A stretch of DNA of 64,000 nucleotides from the NCBI RefSeq assembly GCF_002165625.1, contig NZ_NGNS01000020.1:1-64000 (forward strand). Direction: 5' to 3'. Below the pieces are notes generated by a model that ran no database searches, was not told the origin of the DNA, and saw nothing but the letters and a program-made list of their open reading frames with translations. This document shows positions 46,907 to 57,794 of this stretch, in pieces (positions within the stretch are counted from its first letter, which is position 1; the number at the start of each line of letters is the position of its first letter). Position numbers and translations under genes: made by a program. The DNA is from Neiella marina (GTDB lineage: Bacteria; Pseudomonadota; Gammaproteobacteria; Enterobacterales; Neiellaceae).

Positions 46907-48412
46907 ATGAACAACAAAGAAATTCTGCAAGTCGTCGATGCAGTTTCTAATGAGAAAGCAGTGCCGCGAGAGAAGATTTTTCAGGCGCTTGAATCAGCCC
47001 TAGCTACTGCGACAAAGAAGAAAAATGAAACCGATATTGAAGTGCGCATCGATATCGATCGTAAAACCGGTGATTTTGAAACATTTCGTCGCTGGTTAGT
47101 GATTGCCGACGATCAGCCGTCTGAATTTCCAACTAAAGAGTACTCGTTAGAAGTTGCTCGTATGTTGTGGGAAGACGAAGAGCTGCAGGAAGGCGATTAC
47201 GTCGAAGAACAAATTGAATCAATTGTTTTTGACCGTATCACTACTCAAACGGCGAAGCAGGTTATCGTTCAGAAAGTCCGCGAAGCGGAGCGTCAGCAGG
47301 TTGTTGAGCAATTTGCCGACCAAGAAGGTGACTTGATTACCGGTGTGGTCAAGAAAGTCAATCGTGACAGCGTCATTTTGGACTTAGGCAATAATGCCGA
47401 AGCCATCATGTATCGTGAAGACATGCTGCCACGCGAATCTTTCCGCCCAGGCGACCGTGTGCGCGGTTTGCTTTACGCTGTGCGTCCAGAAGCGCGTGGT
47501 GCTCAGCTATTCGTCTCTCGTACCAAACCTGAGATGTTGATTGAGCTGTTCCGCGTTGAAGTGCCGGAAATCGGCGAAGAAATGATTGAAATTCTCGGTG
47601 CTGCCCGCGATCCAGGTAGCCGCGCGAAAATCGCAGTGAAGACCAACGACCGTCGTATTGACCCAGTTGGTGCTTGTGTCGGTATGCGTGGTTCTCGGGT
47701 GCAAGCGGTATCCGGAGAATTGGGCGGCGAGCGCATTGACATCGTGTTGTGGGATGACAATGTCGCCCAGTACGTTATCAATGCCATGGCACCAGCCGAT
47801 GTTGCGGCCATCATCGTTGATGAGGACGCCAACTCGATTGATATTGCCGTTGAAGCGTCGAATTTAGCTCAGGCTATCGGCCGCAATGGTCAAAACGTTC
47901 GCCTTGCCAGTCAGTTGACTGAGTGGGAATTGAACGTGATGACCCAAGACGACATGAATGCCAAACACCAAGCTGAATCGCAAAAGTTCATTGATGCCTT
48001 GATGACTGACTTAGATATCGATGAAGAATTTGCCGGCGTATTGGTTGATGAGGGCTTTAACACCCTCGAAGAAATTGCCTTCGTTCCTGTTAATGAACTG
48101 CTTGATATTGATGGTTTCGACGAAGACCTCGTCGAAGAATTGCGTGAACGCGCAAAAGCAGCCATTACCACCAAAGCGTTAGCCAATGAAGAATCGTTGG
48201 AAAATGCCGAGCCTGCTGAAGATCTTCTGGCCCTTGAAGGACTGGATCGTCAGCTTGCATTCCGCTTGGCCGCGAAAGGTGTTGTGACTCTGGAAGACCT
48301 AGCCGAGCAAGGCGTAGACGACATTTCAGAAATTGAAGGTTTAAATGAGACTTCTGCCGGTGAACTGATCATGGCTGCTCGCCAGATTTGTTGGTTCAGT
48401 GACGAAGCCTAA
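46907..48412 (+). CDS. nusA: transcription termination/antitermination factor NusA
   Basis: RNA-polymerase-associated factor for pausing, termination and antitermination. The 501-residue product has the N-terminal polymerase-binding domain (1-125), S1 domain (about 135-200), KH1 and KH2 (about 205-345, with [13 protein letters not shown] and [13 protein letters not shown]) and two C-terminal acidic repeats (about 365-420 and 435-495), as in E. coli. Second protein gene of the rimP operon. Confidence 0.97.
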   Translation: MNNKEILQVVDAVSNEKAVPREKIFQALESALATATKKKNETDIEVRIDIDRKTGDFETFRRWLVIADDQPSEFPTKEYSLEVARMLWEDEELQEGDYVEEQIESIVFDRITTQTAKQVIVQKVREAERQQVVEQFADQEGDLITGVVKKVNRDSVILDLGNNAEAIMYREDMLPRESFRPGDRVRGLLYAVRPEARGAQLFVSRTKPEMLIELFRVEVPEIGEEMIEILGAARDPGSRAKIAVKTNDRRIDPVGACVGMRGSRVQAVSGELGGERIDIVLWDDNVAQYVINAMAPADVAAIIVDEDANSIDIAVEASNLAQAIGRNGQNVRLASQLTEWELNVMTQDDMNAKHQAESQKFIDALMTDLDIDEEFAGVLVDEGFNTLEEIAFVPVNELLDIDGFDEDLVEELRERAKAAITTKALANEESLENAEPAEDLLALEGLDRQLAFRLAAKGVVTLEDLAEQGVDDISEIEGLNETSAGELIMAARQICWFSDEA

Positions 48413-48442
48413 AGAAAGAATTTAACGGGAGAACAGCGAAGC

Positions 48443-51121
48443 ATGGCAGAAGTAAGCATTAATAAGCTCGCGACCGATGTGGGTACCAATGTAGAACGTT
48501 TGATTGCTCAGTTTAAAGAAGCTGGCATCAGCAAGAAAGCCGACGACATGGTAACAGAAGACGAAAAGCAAACCTTGTTGGCTCACCTGAACAAGCAACA
48601 TGGTGGCGAAGGTGATGCAGAGCCGAAGCGAATGACGCTCCGTCGCACCAAGAAAAGCACTTTGCAAGTGACGAGCTCAGAGGGCCGCAATAAGCAGGTT
48701 CAAGTTGAAGTTCGTAAAAAGCGCACCTATGTGAAACGCGACCCAGCTGCTGAACAAGCACGTTTAGAAGCTGAGCAGCAAGCGCAACGCGAAGCAGAAG
48801 AGAAAGCTCGTTTGGAAGCTGAAGCGAAAGCGGCGGCAGAAGCCAAAGCTAAAGCAGAAGCACAAGCTAAAGCAGAAGCGGAAGCGAAAGCTAAGGCTGA
48901 AGAAGAAGAGCGTCGCAAAGAAGCCGCTCGTCAAGCTGCGTTAGCAAACGAAACGCCAGAAGCGAAAGCGCAACGCGAAGAAGAAGAACGCGTTCGCGAA
49001 GAAGCGCGCAAAGAAGCTGAAGAAATTAAAGCCAAGCAAGAAGCTGAAGCGGCACGTAAAGCCGAAGAAGAAGCTGCGCGCCAAGCCGAAGAGGCTCGCA
49101 AACTAGCGGAAGAAAATGCCGCTCGTTGGGCTGAGCAAGAGGCTAAACAGAAAGAAGCAGAAAATGCCGATGTGCATTTAACTAGCTCTCGTTATGCCCA
49201 GGAAGCCGAAGACGAGCAAGATCGCTCTGAAGAAACTCGCCGTCGCCGTCCTAAGAAGCGTAAAGGCGCTGAAAACGACAATGCTGGTGGTCGTCGCGGT
49301 CGTCGTGGTGGCCGGAATAAAGGCGGTTCAGCGCTTCAGCAGGGCTTTAATAAACCTGCTCAGCCAGTCGAGCGCGATGTTCGCATTGGTGAAACCATTA
49401 CCGTCGGTGAACTTGCTCAGAAAATGGCAGTGAAAGGCGGTGAAGTGATCAAGGCAATGATGAAAATGGGCGTTATGGCGACCATTAACCAAGTCATTGA
49501 CCAAGAAACGGCACAATTGGTTGCTGAAGAAATGGGTCACAAAGTCGTTCTGGTGAAAGAAAACCAGCTCGAAGTTAACGTTTTGGCAGAAGCGGAAGCA
49601 CAAGGTGATAAGACCTCTCGTGCCCCAGTCGTAACCATTATGGGCCACGTTGACCACGGTAAAACATCGTTACTTGATTACATCCGTAAAGCGAAAGTAG
49701 CCGACGGCGAAGCCGGTGGTATTACTCAGCACATTGGTGCATACCACGTAGAAACTGACAACGGTATGGTCACTTTCTTGGACACCCCAGGTCACGCAGC
49801 GTTTACTGCAATGCGTGCACGTGGTGCTAAGTCTACCGATATCGTGGTGTTGGTTGTTGCGGCTGATGATGGTGTGATGCCACAGACCATCGAAGCGATT
49901 CAGCACGCCCGCGCAGCAGAAGTACCGCTGGTTGTTGCTGTTAACAAGATTGATAAAGAAGAAGCGGATCCGGATCGCGTCAAGAACGAATTGGCGCAGC
50001 ATGATGTCATCCCCGAAGATTGGGGCGGCGATGTTCAGTTTGTCCACGTTTCTGCAAAAGCTGGTACCGGCGTTGATGATTTGCTCGAAGGCATTTTGTT
50101 GGTTGCAGAAGTACTGGAACTTGAAGCCGTACCGACCGGCATGGCCAGCGGTATTGTGATTGAATCGCGCCTTGATAAAGGTCGCGGCCCGGTTGCATCT
50201 GTTCTGGTTCAACAAGGTCAGCTGAATAAGGGCGATATCGTTCTTTGTGGTTTGGAATACGGTCGTGTTCGCGCCATGCGCGACGAGAATGGTCGTGAAA
50301 TTGAATCAGCGGGTCCATCGATTCCTGTTGAGATTCTTGGCTTGTCCGGTGTGCCGTCAGCTGGTGATGAAGCCACTGTCGTTAAGGATGAGCGTAAAGC
50401 CCGTGAAGTTGCTTTGTATCGTCAAGGTAAGTTCCGTGACGTGAAACTGGCGCGTCAGCAGAAGGCTAAGCTGGAGAACATGTTCGCTAACATGACCGAA
50501 GGTGATGTCTCTGAGCTGAATATTGTTCTTAAGGCCGATGTTCAAGGTTCTCTAGAAGCAATCACTGATGCTTTGTTGAAGCTTTCTACCGATGAAGTGA
50601 AAGTTAAAATCATTGGTACCGGTGTTGGTGGTATTACCGAAACCGACGCTAGCTTGGCTGCGGCATCCAATGCGATTGTGCTTGGCTTTAACGTTCGTGC
50701 CGATGCAACTGCACGTCGTTTGCTTGAAGCAGAAAGTGTTGATTTGCGCTACTACAGCGTGATTTACGATTTGATCGATGAAGTTAAGCAAGCCATGTCT
50801 GGCATGTTGGCTCCAGAGTTCAAACAAGAAATTATTGGTTTGGCTGAAGTTCGTGATGTCTTCAAGTCGCCTAAACTTGGCGCAATCGCCGGTTGTATGG
50901 TGACAGAAGGTACTGTGAAGCGTTCTGCACCGATTCGTGTCCTACGTGAAAACGTGGTGATTTATGAAGGTGAACTGGAATCTTTGCGTCGCTTTAAAGA
51001 CGACGTTCAAGATGTTCGCAACGGTATGGAATGTGGTATCGGCGTGAAGAACTACAACGATGTTCGCGTTGGTGACCAAATCGAAGTTTACGAAACGGTA
51101 GAAGTGGCGCGTACGCTTTAA
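48443..51121 (+). CDS. infB: translation initiation factor IF-2
   Basis: GTPase that positions fMet-tRNA on the ribosome. The 892-residue product has an N-terminal IF2-N domain (1-50), a highly charged A/E/K/R-rich helical linker (about 90-270), a second IF2-N domain (about 310-360) and the G domain with [11 protein letters not shown] (about 399), DTPGH and NKID. Domains II, III and C2 follow, ending [11 protein letters not shown]. The long E/A repeat linker is typical of the IF2-1 form; internal starts for shorter forms are possible. Confidence 0.97.
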   Translation: MAEVSINKLATDVGTNVERLIAQFKEAGISKKADDMVTEDEKQTLLAHLNKQHGGEGDAEPKRMTLRRTKKSTLQVTSSEGRNKQVQVEVRKKRTYVKRDPAAEQARLEAEQQAQREAEEKARLEAEAKAAAEAKAKAEAQAKAEAEAKAKAEEEERRKEAARQAALANETPEAKAQREEEERVREEARKEAEEIKAKQEAEAARKAEEEAARQAEEARKLAEENAARWAEQEAKQKEAENADVHLTSSRYAQEAEDEQDRSEETRRRRPKKRKGAENDNAGGRRGRRGGRNKGGSALQQGFNKPAQPVERDVRIGETITVGELAQKMAVKGGEVIKAMMKMGVMATINQVIDQETAQLVAEEMGHKVVLVKENQLEVNVLAEAEAQGDKTSRAPVVTIMGHVDHGKTSLLDYIRKAKVADGEAGGITQHIGAYHVETDNGMVTFLDTPGHAAFTAMRARGAKSTDIVVLVVAADDGVMPQTIEAIQHARAAEVPLVVAVNKIDKEEADPDRVKNELAQHDVIPEDWGGDVQFVHVSAKAGTGVDDLLEGILLVAEVLELEAVPTGMASGIVIESRLDKGRGPVASVLVQQGQLNKGDIVLCGLEYGRVRAMRDENGREIESAGPSIPVEILGLSGVPSAGDEATVVKDERKAREVALYRQGKFRDVKLARQQKAKLENMFANMTEGDVSELNIVLKADVQGSLEAITDALLKLSTDEVKVKIIGTGVGGITETDASLAAASNAIVLGFNVRADATARRLLEAESVDLRYYSVIYDLIDEVKQAMSGMLAPEFKQEIIGLAEVRDVFKSPKLGAIAGCMVTEGTVKRSAPIRVLRENVVIYEGELESLRRFKDDVQDVRNGMECGIGVKNYNDVRVGDQIEVYETVEVARTL

Positions 51122-51156
51122 TCGCCCTTCACAATCGTTTCTAAACAAGTATTACA

Positions 51157-51186
51157 GTGGGGGCTCAGGCCCCCGCTTTTGTCTTG
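51157..51186 (+). terminator. GC-rich hairpin between infB and rbfA
   Basis: GTGGGGGC (51157-51164), TCAG loop and GCCCCCGC (51169-51176), then TTTTGTCTT. The U-tract is interrupted, so it probably attenuates rather than stops transcription into rbfA. Confidence 0.65.
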
Positions 51187-51199
51187 AGAGGTTTTATTT

Positions 51200-51613
51200 A
51201 TGGCAAAGGCTTTTAAACGCACCGATCGCGTTTCACAGCAGGTAAAAAAATCCATTGCGATGATTTTGCAACGTGAAATCAAAGATCCTCGAATTGGTAT
51301 GGTGACTGTTTCTGATGTGGAAGTGTCTCGCGATCTTGCCTACGCCAAAGTCTATGTGACCTTCTTATTTGATGATGACGAAGCCATCAAAACAGGTATG
51401 AAGGCGCTGAAAGAAGCCGCTGGCTATATTCGTAGCTTGCTCGGCTCAGAAGTGAAAATGCGACTGACGCCGGAATTGCAGTTCATCTATGACAACTCGC
51501 TCGTCGAAGGCATGCGTTTGTCCAACGTGGTGTCATCGGCAGTCAAAGAAGATGCCCGCAAACGCGGTGACAAAATTGATGGTGATGAGCCTGCTGGGGA
51601 CAGCAACGAGTAA
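51200..51613 (+). CDS. rbfA: 30S ribosome-binding factor RbfA
   Basis: A 137-residue KH-like cold-shock and ribosome assembly factor acting on the 16S 5' helix. The sequence has [23 protein letters not shown] at the start and [18 protein letters not shown] in the middle, both family hallmarks. GAGG precedes the ATG. Its stop (TAA) shares one base with the truB start (TAATG). Confidence 0.96.
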   Translation: MAKAFKRTDRVSQQVKKSIAMILQREIKDPRIGMVTVSDVEVSRDLAYAKVYVTFLFDDDEAIKTGMKALKEAAGYIRSLLGSEVKMRLTPELQFIYDNSLVEGMRLSNVVSSAVKEDARKRGDKIDGDEPAGDSNE

Positions 51614-52560
51614 TGGCCAAGCGCAGAAAGGGGCGCCCGGTTGATGGCGTTATTTTGGTCGATAAACCAACAGGTATGAGTAGTAACGGTGTCATGATCA
51701 AAGTCCGCGGCATGTTTGCAGCGCAAAAAGCTGGCCACACCGGCGCACTGGATCCGCTGGCGACTGGCATGTTGCCTATTTGCTTGGGTGAAGCGACCAA
51801 ATTCAGCCAGTTTTTACTGGATGCGGATAAAAAGTACCGCGTTGTTGCGAGGTTAGGGCAACGCACTACAACCTCTGACGCTGATGGTGATTTGGTTTCG
51901 GAGAAGCCAGTGGCGGTTACCGAAGCACAAGTTGAGCAGGCTCTCGTGCAGTTTCGCGGCGATATTCAACAAGTGCCAACGATGTTTTCTGCTCTCAAGC
52001 ACGAAGGCAAGCCGCTATATCACTACGCCCGACAGGGGATTCATATTGATCGTCCCGCACGACCGATTCATGTCTTTTCGTTTGAAATCGTGGCATTGGA
52101 TGATGTCTGGCTCACCATGGACGTGCATTGTTCGAAAGGCACTTACGTTAGGACCCTAGTTGATGATTTAGGCGAAGTGCTTGGCTGTGGAGCACACGTT
52201 GCTGAGCTGCGTCGGACTCATGTTGCTCATTATCCAACTGAGCAAATGATGACGTTGGAACAATTGCAGGCGTTGCGTGATAAAGCCGATTCAGCGGAGT
52301 TGCCTGCCGGTGAGTTTTTAGACCAACACTTGCTGCCAATGGATTCGCCTGTCGTTGCTTTGCCTGAAGTTGAACTCGATCACCAAAGCTGCGATTTCGT
52401 CCGCCAAGGCCGTACCGTGCAAGTTGGCTTTGGCGCACCACAGGGGCAAGTACGAATTAAGTCAGAGTGTGGCGAATTTCTCGGCGTTGGTGATGTGTCC
52501 GATGAAGGTCAGCTGGCGCCGAAGCGTTTAGTGGTGCCTGTTAGCGCTCGCCAGCAATAA
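51613..52560 (+). CDS. truB: tRNA pseudouridine-55 synthase
   Basis: Forms pseudouridine 55 in the T-loop of tRNAs. The 315-residue product has the catalytic motif GHTGALDPLATGMLP with Asp47, the KKYRVVARLGQRT segment and C-terminal PUA-like region (about 250-315). Coupled to rbfA by a one-base overlap. Confidence 0.96.
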   Translation: MAKRRKGRPVDGVILVDKPTGMSSNGVMIKVRGMFAAQKAGHTGALDPLATGMLPICLGEATKFSQFLLDADKKYRVVARLGQRTTTSDADGDLVSEKPVAVTEAQVEQALVQFRGDIQQVPTMFSALKHEGKPLYHYARQGIHIDRPARPIHVFSFEIVALDDVWLTMDVHCSKGTYVRTLVDDLGEVLGCGAHVAELRRTHVAHYPTEQMMTLEQLQALRDKADSAELPAGEFLDQHLLPMDSPVVALPEVELDHQSCDFVRQGRTVQVGFGAPQGQVRIKSECGEFLGVGDVSDEGQLAPKRLVVPVSARQQ

Positions 52561-52585
52561 CTTTGTTTATCTGGGCGGGTATTGC

Positions 52586-52614
52586 TTGCTGTTTGCCAAC
52601 TTAGTCGGTAATAT
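52586..52614 (+). promoter_or_regulatory. rpsO promoter
   Basis: TTGCTG (52586-52591), 17 bp spacer and TAATAT (52609-52614), followed by ACGCGCCC. This independent promoter before rpsO agrees with E. coli. Confidence 0.65.
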
Positions 52615-52679
52615 ACGCGCCCTCTGCCAGCTGCTGAATTAGTGATCGGCGCTGGTTTTATACATTTTAGGAGACTGAT

Positions 52680-52949
52680 ATGTCACTAACTACTGAAAAG
52701 AAAGCAGCGATTGTTGCTGAATTCGCTCAAGGCGAAGGCGATACTGGTTCACCAGAAGTACAAGTTGCATTGTTGACTGCTCAAATCAACCACTTGCAAG
52801 GTCACTTCAAAACTCACATCCACGATCACCACAGCCGTCGTGGTTTGCTGCGCATGGTAAGCCAGCGTCGTAAACTGCTTGACTACCTGAAGCGCAAAAA
52901 CCAAGAGCGCTATCAGAGCCTGATCGAAAAATTGGGTCTGCGTCGCTAA
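52680..52949 (+). CDS. rpsO: 30S ribosomal protein S15
   Basis: An 89-residue primary 16S rRNA-binding protein. The hallmark [34 protein letters not shown] is present in segments. TAGGAG precedes the ATG. In E. coli S15 represses its own mRNA through a leader pseudoknot; the leader here was not resolved. A strong terminator follows. Confidence 0.98.
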   Translation: MSLTTEKKAAIVAEFAQGEGDTGSPEVQVALLTAQINHLQGHFKTHIHDHHSRRGLLRMVSQRRKLLDYLKRKNQERYQSLIEKLGLRR

Positions 52950-52967
52950 GCAAAGATTCAACAAAAA

Positions 52968-52990
52968 GGGGCTACTTTAGCCCCTTTTTT
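52968..52990 (+). terminator. intrinsic terminator after rpsO
   Basis: GGGGCTA (52968-52974), CTT loop, TAGCCCC (52978-52984), then six T; five A stand on the left. Confidence 0.93.
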
Positions 52991-53062
52991 AATGCCTCAT
53001 ATCTACTTTTTTTACCTTCCGTAAACTTCTCCCTACACTTGCCTCACAGCACTTACCAAATA

Positions 53063-53103
53063 ATTGCCCGAAAGCTAGGCAATCGGGAGGATTCCAGTAT
53101 ACT
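53063..53103 (+). promoter_or_regulatory. pnp upstream region: hairpin and candidate promoter
   Basis: ATTGCC/GGCAAT (53063-53068/53078-53083) forms a hairpin. TATACT (53098-53103) is a likely -10, with TAGGCA 16 bases upstream as -35. If so, the pnp leader is about 45 A-rich bases and excludes the hairpin. In E. coli the pnp leader is cut by RNase III, so readthrough mRNA from rpsO may use the hairpin instead. Confidence 0.45.
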
Positions 53104-53157
53104 TATGCGGCGAAAATTGAAAGTAAAAATCTGAAAAGACAAACAGGAATATAAATC

Positions 53158-55302
53158 GTGAAGCCGATTGTAAAAACGTTCCAGTATGGTCAACACACTG
53201 TGACCCTGGAAACCGGCGTGATTGCACGTCAAGCCACCGCTGCCGTTCTGGCAACCATGGATGACACATCTGTACTGGTCTCTGTTGTTGGTAAAAAAGA
53301 AGCCAACCCAGGACAAGACTTTTTCCCTCTGACAGTTAACTACCAAGAAAAAGCCTATGCTGCTGGTAAAATCCCAGGCGGCTTTTTCAAGCGTGAAGGT
53401 CGTCCTTCTGAAGGCGAAACCCTGATCGCACGTTTAGTTGACCGCCCGATCCGTCCATTATTCCCAGAAGGGTTTTTGAACGAAGTTCAGGTCGTTGCCA
53501 CTGTCGTATCTCTAAATCCAGAAGTTCCAGCTGATATCGTGACGATGCTGGGTACCTCGGCCGCATTGTCGATCTCTGGCATTCCATTCAATGGCCCAAT
53601 TGGTGCCGCTCGTGTTGGCTATGTTGATAACAGCTTTGTATTGAATCCGCTGTTGTCTGAGCTGCCAAACTCGAAGCTAGACTTGGTTGTTGCCGGTACT
53701 GAATCTGCTGTTTTGATGGTTGAATCAGAAGCAGAAGTTCTGCCAGAAGAAGTAATGTTAGAAGCTGTGGTTTATGGCCATGAGCAACTGCAAACAGCCA
53801 TCCAAGCAATCAATGAGCTAAAAGCTGAAGTTGCTACCCCTGAATGGGATTGGGTTGCTCCAGAGAAGAACGTAAGCCTGTACGACCAAGTTAAAGCTGC
53901 TTCTGAAGCGCAGTTTGTTGAAGCGTACCAAATTACTGAAAAAGCTGAGCGTTACACCAAAGTTGGTGAAATCAAGAAAGCTGTTACTGCACAATTGACC
54001 GAAGCTGACGAAGAGTTGGATGCCGGCGAAATCGGTGACATCTTGTACTCAGTTGAGAAAAACGTTGTTCGTCAACGCATCATCGCTGGTGAGCCACGCA
54101 TCGATGGCCGTGACCCAGAAATGGTTCGTGCTTTGAATGTTGCAACTGGCGTATTGTCACGTACCCACGGCTCTTCACTGTTTACTCGTGGTGAAACTCA
54201 GGCTTTGGTTACTTGTACCTTGGGTACCAAGCGTGATGCACAAATTTTGGATGAGTTGTCTGGCGAGCGCACTGACAAGTTCTTATTCCACTATAACTTC
54301 CCTCCATACTGTGTTGGTGAGACTGGCTTTATCGGTTCACCAAAGCGTCGCGAAATCGGCCACGGTCGTCTAGCAAAACGCGGCGTTGCTGCGGTGATGC
54401 CAGATGAGGACGAATTCCCATACACAGTTCGTATCGTGTCTGAAATTACAGAGTCAAACGGTTCGAGCTCAATGGCGTCTGTATGTGGTTCTTCATTGGC
54501 GCTTATGGATGCAGGTGTACCGGTGAAAGCGTCGGTTGCCGGTATTGCCATGGGCTTGGTGAAAGAAGGCGAAAACTTTGTTGTCTTGTCTGACATTCTG
54601 GGTGATGAAGATCACTTGGGCGACATGGACTTTAAAGTAGCTGGTACCAGCGAAGGTGTTACTGCCCTGCAGATGGACATCAAGATCGAAGGTATTACCA
54701 AAGAGATCATGCAAATCGCTCTGCGCCAAGCGCGTGGTGCTCGCTTGCACATCTTGGGTGTGATGGATGAGGCTATTGGCACTCACCGTGAAGAAGTATC
54801 GGATTTTGCGCCGCGTATTCACACCATCAAGATCAACCCTGAGAAGATTAAAGATGTGATTGGTAAGGGTGGTGCAACCATTCGTGCTATCACTGAAGAA
54901 ACGGGTTGTAGTATCGACATTCAAGACGATGGCACAATCAATGTTGCTGCGGTTGATGGCTTAGCTGCTAAAGCTGCGCTGAAGCGCATTGAAGAAATTA
55001 CTGCCGAAATCGAAGTGGGCACCATTTATAACGGTCGCGTAACTCGTATCGTAGACTTCGGTGCTTTCGTTGAGATCTTGCCTGGTAAAGAAGGTTTGGT
55101 ACACATTTCTCAAATCGCTGAGAAGCGCATTGAGAAAGTGACTGACTACCTCGAAAATGGTCAGCAAGTCGATGTCAAAGTTCTTGAAATCGACCGTCAA
55201 GGCCGTGTTCGTCTGAGCATTAAAGAAGCGAAGCCAGCTGAGCCAAAACAAGCGGCGGCAGAGCCAGCGGAAGAGACTGCAGAGCAACCTGCAGCTGAAT
55301 AA
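53158..55302 (+). CDS. pnp: polyribonucleotide nucleotidyltransferase (PNPase)
   Basis: Phosphorolytic 3'-5' exoribonuclease of the RNA degradosome. The 714-residue product has two RNase PH domains (about 1-210 and 310-545), a helical domain between, a KH domain ([19 protein letters not shown]) and an S1 domain ([19 protein letters not shown]). The start codon is GTG with AGGA upstream. The C-terminal tail is A/E-rich. Confidence 0.97.
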   Translation: MKPIVKTFQYGQHTVTLETGVIARQATAAVLATMDDTSVLVSVVGKKEANPGQDFFPLTVNYQEKAYAAGKIPGGFFKREGRPSEGETLIARLVDRPIRPLFPEGFLNEVQVVATVVSLNPEVPADIVTMLGTSAALSISGIPFNGPIGAARVGYVDNSFVLNPLLSELPNSKLDLVVAGTESAVLMVESEAEVLPEEVMLEAVVYGHEQLQTAIQAINELKAEVATPEWDWVAPEKNVSLYDQVKAASEAQFVEAYQITEKAERYTKVGEIKKAVTAQLTEADEELDAGEIGDILYSVEKNVVRQRIIAGEPRIDGRDPEMVRALNVATGVLSRTHGSSLFTRGETQALVTCTLGTKRDAQILDELSGERTDKFLFHYNFPPYCVGETGFIGSPKRREIGHGRLAKRGVAAVMPDEDEFPYTVRIVSEITESNGSSSMASVCGSSLALMDAGVPVKASVAGIAMGLVKEGENFVVLSDILGDEDHLGDMDFKVAGTSEGVTALQMDIKIEGITKEIMQIALRQARGARLHILGVMDEAIGTHREEVSDFAPRIHTIKINPEKIKDVIGKGGATIRAITEETGCSIDIQDDGTINVAAVDGLAAKAALKRIEEITAEIEVGTIYNGRVTRIVDFGAFVEILPGKEGLVHISQIAEKRIEKVTDYLENGQQVDVKVLEIDRQGRVRLSIKEAKPAEPKQAAAEPAEETAEQPAAE

Positions 55303-55312
55303 TCCAATTTAA

Positions 55313-55330
55313 GGCCAAGATTTCTTGGCC
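55313..55330 (+). other. hairpin after pnp
   Basis: GGCCAAG (55313-55319), ATTT and CTTGGCC (55324-55330), without a good U-tract. Together with the next hairpin it may protect the pnp mRNA end. Confidence 0.5.
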
Positions 55331-55354
55331 TCTGGTTTGCAATTCCGCAATAAT

Positions 55355-55380
55355 AGGCCAATCTCTCGATTGGCCTTTTT
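55355..55380 (+). terminator. intrinsic terminator between pnp and nlpI
   Basis: AGGCCAAT (55355-55362), CTCTCG loop, ATTGGCCT (55369-55376), then T to 55381. Confidence 0.88.
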
Positions 55381-55397
55381 TAATTCAGGCAGAAAAT

Positions 55398-56285
55398 ATG
55401 TCTTATTTGAAGTGGTTACTGTTAGCAACTGTGGCAGTAATGAGCGGTTGTGCCAATACAGCTAAACAGCCGACCCAAGCCCATGAAATGTTGTTAGCCG
55501 TGCCTCGTCAGCCTAGCATCGAACAACAGGCAGCCATCGCCAAGTTAACTGAAATCATTAGCTTATCGGACGTTGATGATGAACGACTGGCTCACTTGTT
55601 TTACGACCGAGGTGTCCGGTATGACTCGCTGGGCTTAAAAGCGCTGGCTCATCTCGATTTTAGCCGAGCCTTGCGGATGAAAGCAGACTTTGCCGATGCT
55701 TATAATTTCGTGGGCATTCATTACACTCAAGGTGAGCAGTTTGTTGAAGCTTTTGAAGCTTTTGGCTCAGCGATTGAGCTCAACCCAGAACACAAGTATG
55801 CGTTGCTAAATCGCGGTATCGCTCGTTACTATGCTGGCCGAAGTGCCTTAGCTGCAGAAGATTTTGCCGAGTTCTACAGCCGCCAGGAATCCGATCCTTA
55901 TCGTGTTTTGTGGCTTTACATGGCTGAGTATGAAGTGGATCCGGTTAATGCCACAGAGAACCTCATTCGTCACCGAGCTCAGTTATCGGATGATGATTGG
56001 GCGACTAACTTAGTTGATCTGTTTTTGTTGCGCATATCGGTCAATGACTTTATGCGGACGTTGCCTGTCGGTATCGGTAGTGAAGAAGCATATGCTGAAC
56101 GTTTGTGTGAGGCCTATTTTTACTTGGGTAAGCTAGCGGCACAAACCGATGAAGCGATTTACGCTGGTAACTTCTTTCGCTTGGCTTTAGCGACCAACGT
56201 CTATGATTTTGTTGAGCATCGTTATGCAATGCTTGAGCTAAAACGTCTCTCTCAAGAAAAGATGCAAAAGCCTGCCGCCGGCTGA
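55398..56285 (+). CDS. nlpI: NlpI-like TPR lipoprotein
   Basis: An outer-membrane-anchored adaptor that delivers substrates such as MepS to the protease Prc and so tunes peptidoglycan synthesis. The 295-residue product has lipobox MSGC (Cys18) and several TPR repeats (about 60-160, for example HLFYDRGVRYDSLGLKALAHLDFSRAL). Length and position after pnp match E. coli nlpI. A dyad CCTGCCG/CGGCAGG (56271-56292) overlaps the stop region. Confidence 0.9.
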   Translation: MSYLKWLLLATVAVMSGCANTAKQPTQAHEMLLAVPRQPSIEQQAAIAKLTEIISLSDVDDERLAHLFYDRGVRYDSLGLKALAHLDFSRALRMKADFADAYNFVGIHYTQGEQFVEAFEAFGSAIELNPEHKYALLNRGIARYYAGRSALAAEDFAEFYSRQESDPYRVLWLYMAEYEVDPVNATENLIRHRAQLSDDDWATNLVDLFLLRISVNDFMRTLPVGIGSEEAYAERLCEAYFYLGKLAAQTDEAIYAGNFFRLALATNVYDFVEHRYAMLELKRLSQEKMQKPAAG

Positions 56286-56305
56286 CGGCAGGAAACCTCA
56301 CTAAC

Positions 56306-56608
56306 TTACAAGCTAAGGTAGGCCCTGTTTTTTTCCACCAGGGCTTCGCCTATCCCGACCACCAAAGTTAACTCTTCAATCGAATCGAAAGGTCCATGTT
56401 GTTGACGGTAGTCAACAATGGCTTGGGCTTTTACAAGACCAATACCATTGAGCCTGTCGGCAATTGTTTCAGCATTGGCAGCATTAATATTGACTGCAGG
56501 CAGCTGCTGCTGATGGCTGGAGGACTGTTCGATATTGTTTGATAGTGCAGGAGAGCTCAGCCATAAGGCTACGCTCGCAACGGCGAGTGCAATTAGTTTT
56601 TTCATCAT
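56306..56608 (-). CDS. ComEA-like helix-hairpin-helix protein
   Basis: A 100-residue exported protein: signal peptide (about 1-23, ending PALS), a short linker, then one ComEA-type helix-hairpin-helix domain (VNINAANAETIADRLNGIG ... AIVDYRQQHGPF). ComEA homologues bind incoming DNA in the periplasm during natural transformation. No other competence gene is in the window. AAGGA precedes tandem ATGs. It is convergent with nlpI, with only 20 bases between stops. Confidence 0.88.
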   Translation of the reverse strand: MMKKLIALAVASVALWLSSPALSNNIEQSSSHQQQLPAVNINAANAETIADRLNGIGLVKAQAIVDYRQQHGPFDSIEELTLVVGIGEALVEKNRAYLSL

Positions 56609-56780
56609 GCTTATCCTTAAGCGTTTTCATTAAAGTTTCATCCATGTGTCGTCAAAGCGACACGATCTTAACTTAGACCTAAAACTCTGGTCCGGCAAAT
56701 TTATCCACATATCACAGATAATCGACCAATGTCGGGGCTTAACCTTGCCATAAAATCAGTGTAACCTAGCTCCAGCAGTT

Positions 56781-56799
56781 ATGACGTACGGTATGACGT
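56781..56799 (+). promoter_or_regulatory. ATGACGT direct repeat upstream of galU
   Basis: ATGACGT-ACGGT-ATGACGT: two perfect heptamers with a 12 bp period, about 85 bases before galU. The spacing suits a dimeric response regulator or similar factor; the regulator is not identified. Confidence 0.4.
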
Positions 56800-56881
56800 C
56801 TGGAGATCTCGCTATCGATTTGACAGTTTTCAAATTGATGGACGGACTATGAAAGACCGCAAGTAAGGAAAGGATATCAAG

Positions 56882-57778
56882 ATGCAAATCAGGAAAGCTG
56901 TAATCCCTGTCGCCGGCCTCGGCACCCGAATGCTCCCAGCTACCAAAGCAATCCCAAAAGAAATGTTACCTGTTGTCGACCGTCCACTGATCCAATATGT
57001 GGTCGAAGAGTGCATCAAGGCTGGCATCAAGGAAATTGTGCTGGTTACTCACTCTAGTAAAAATTCCATTGAGAACCACTTTGATACCAGTTTTGAATTA
57101 GAAGCAACGCTTGAAAAGCGGGTTAAACGTCAGTTACTCGATGAAGTGCAGAAGATTTGCCCTCCGGATGTCACCATTATGCACGTTCGTCAGGGCACCG
57201 CATTGGGTCTTGGTCACGCTATTTTGTGTGCCAAACCGCTAGTCGGTGAAACGCCATTTGCTGTGGTTTTACCAGATGTGCTGATCGACAAGTACGATGC
57301 TGATCCAAAGAAAGACAACCTTGCTGAGATGGCTCGCTTGTTTGAAGAAACCGGCGCCAGCCAAATTATGGTAGAGGCTGTACCCCATGACAGTATTGGC
57401 AGCTACGGCGTAGTCGATTTGGGCGGTTATGACTTAAAGCCGGGTGAATCAGTTAAGATGATCGGCACGGTTGAAAAGCCTGAGCCTGATGAAGCGCCAT
57501 CTAACCTTGCTGTGGTAGGTCGTTATGTCTTGAGTGCCGAATGTTGGGATTTGCTTGAGTACACTCCTCCGGGGGCGGGCGGCGAAATTCAATTGACCGA
57601 TGCCATTGCGTCTTTAATGAAAGTCGAACAGGTCAATGCCTATTACATGAAGGGGCGCAGTCACGATTGCGGCAGTAAATTGGGCTATATGCAAGCCAAC
57701 ATGGAATATGGTATTCGTCACGGCGATATTGGTGAGTCATTCGCAAGCTTTGTCAAAGACTTTGCCGCAAAACTTTAA
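56882..57778 (+). CDS. galU: UTP-glucose-1-phosphate uridylyltransferase
   Basis: Makes UDP-glucose from UTP and glucose-1-phosphate, the precursor of the other products of this operon. The 298-residue nucleotidyltransferase has [22 protein letters not shown] in outline (nucleotide loop), VLPDVLID and the catalytic-region [15 protein letters not shown] precedes the ATG. galE follows after 16 bases. Confidence 0.96.
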   Translation: MQIRKAVIPVAGLGTRMLPATKAIPKEMLPVVDRPLIQYVVEECIKAGIKEIVLVTHSSKNSIENHFDTSFELEATLEKRVKRQLLDEVQKICPPDVTIMHVRQGTALGLGHAILCAKPLVGETPFAVVLPDVLIDKYDADPKKDNLAEMARLFEETGASQIMVEAVPHDSIGSYGVVDLGGYDLKPGESVKMIGTVEKPEPDEAPSNLAVVGRYVLSAECWDLLEYTPPGAGGEIQLTDAIASLMKVEQVNAYYMKGRSHDCGSKLGYMQANMEYGIRHGDIGESFASFVKDFAAKL

Positions 57779-57794
57779 TTAGAGAGCCATTTAC

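Noticed and set aside
48719-49250. Alanine/glutamate/lysine repeat in infB as a possible insertion or repeat array
   Set aside because: It is the normal charged linker of the IF-2 N-terminal region.
53063-53087. pnp leader hairpin as the known RNase III autoregulation site
   Set aside because: The nearest promoter-like -10 lies downstream of it, and it shows no clear similarity to the E. coli double-hairpin, so I leave it as a generic hairpin.
56319-56345. Terminator-like GCCCTG/CAGGGC hairpin near the end of the ComEA-like gene
   Set aside because: It lies inside the coding region and its T-run is in the loop, not after the stem.
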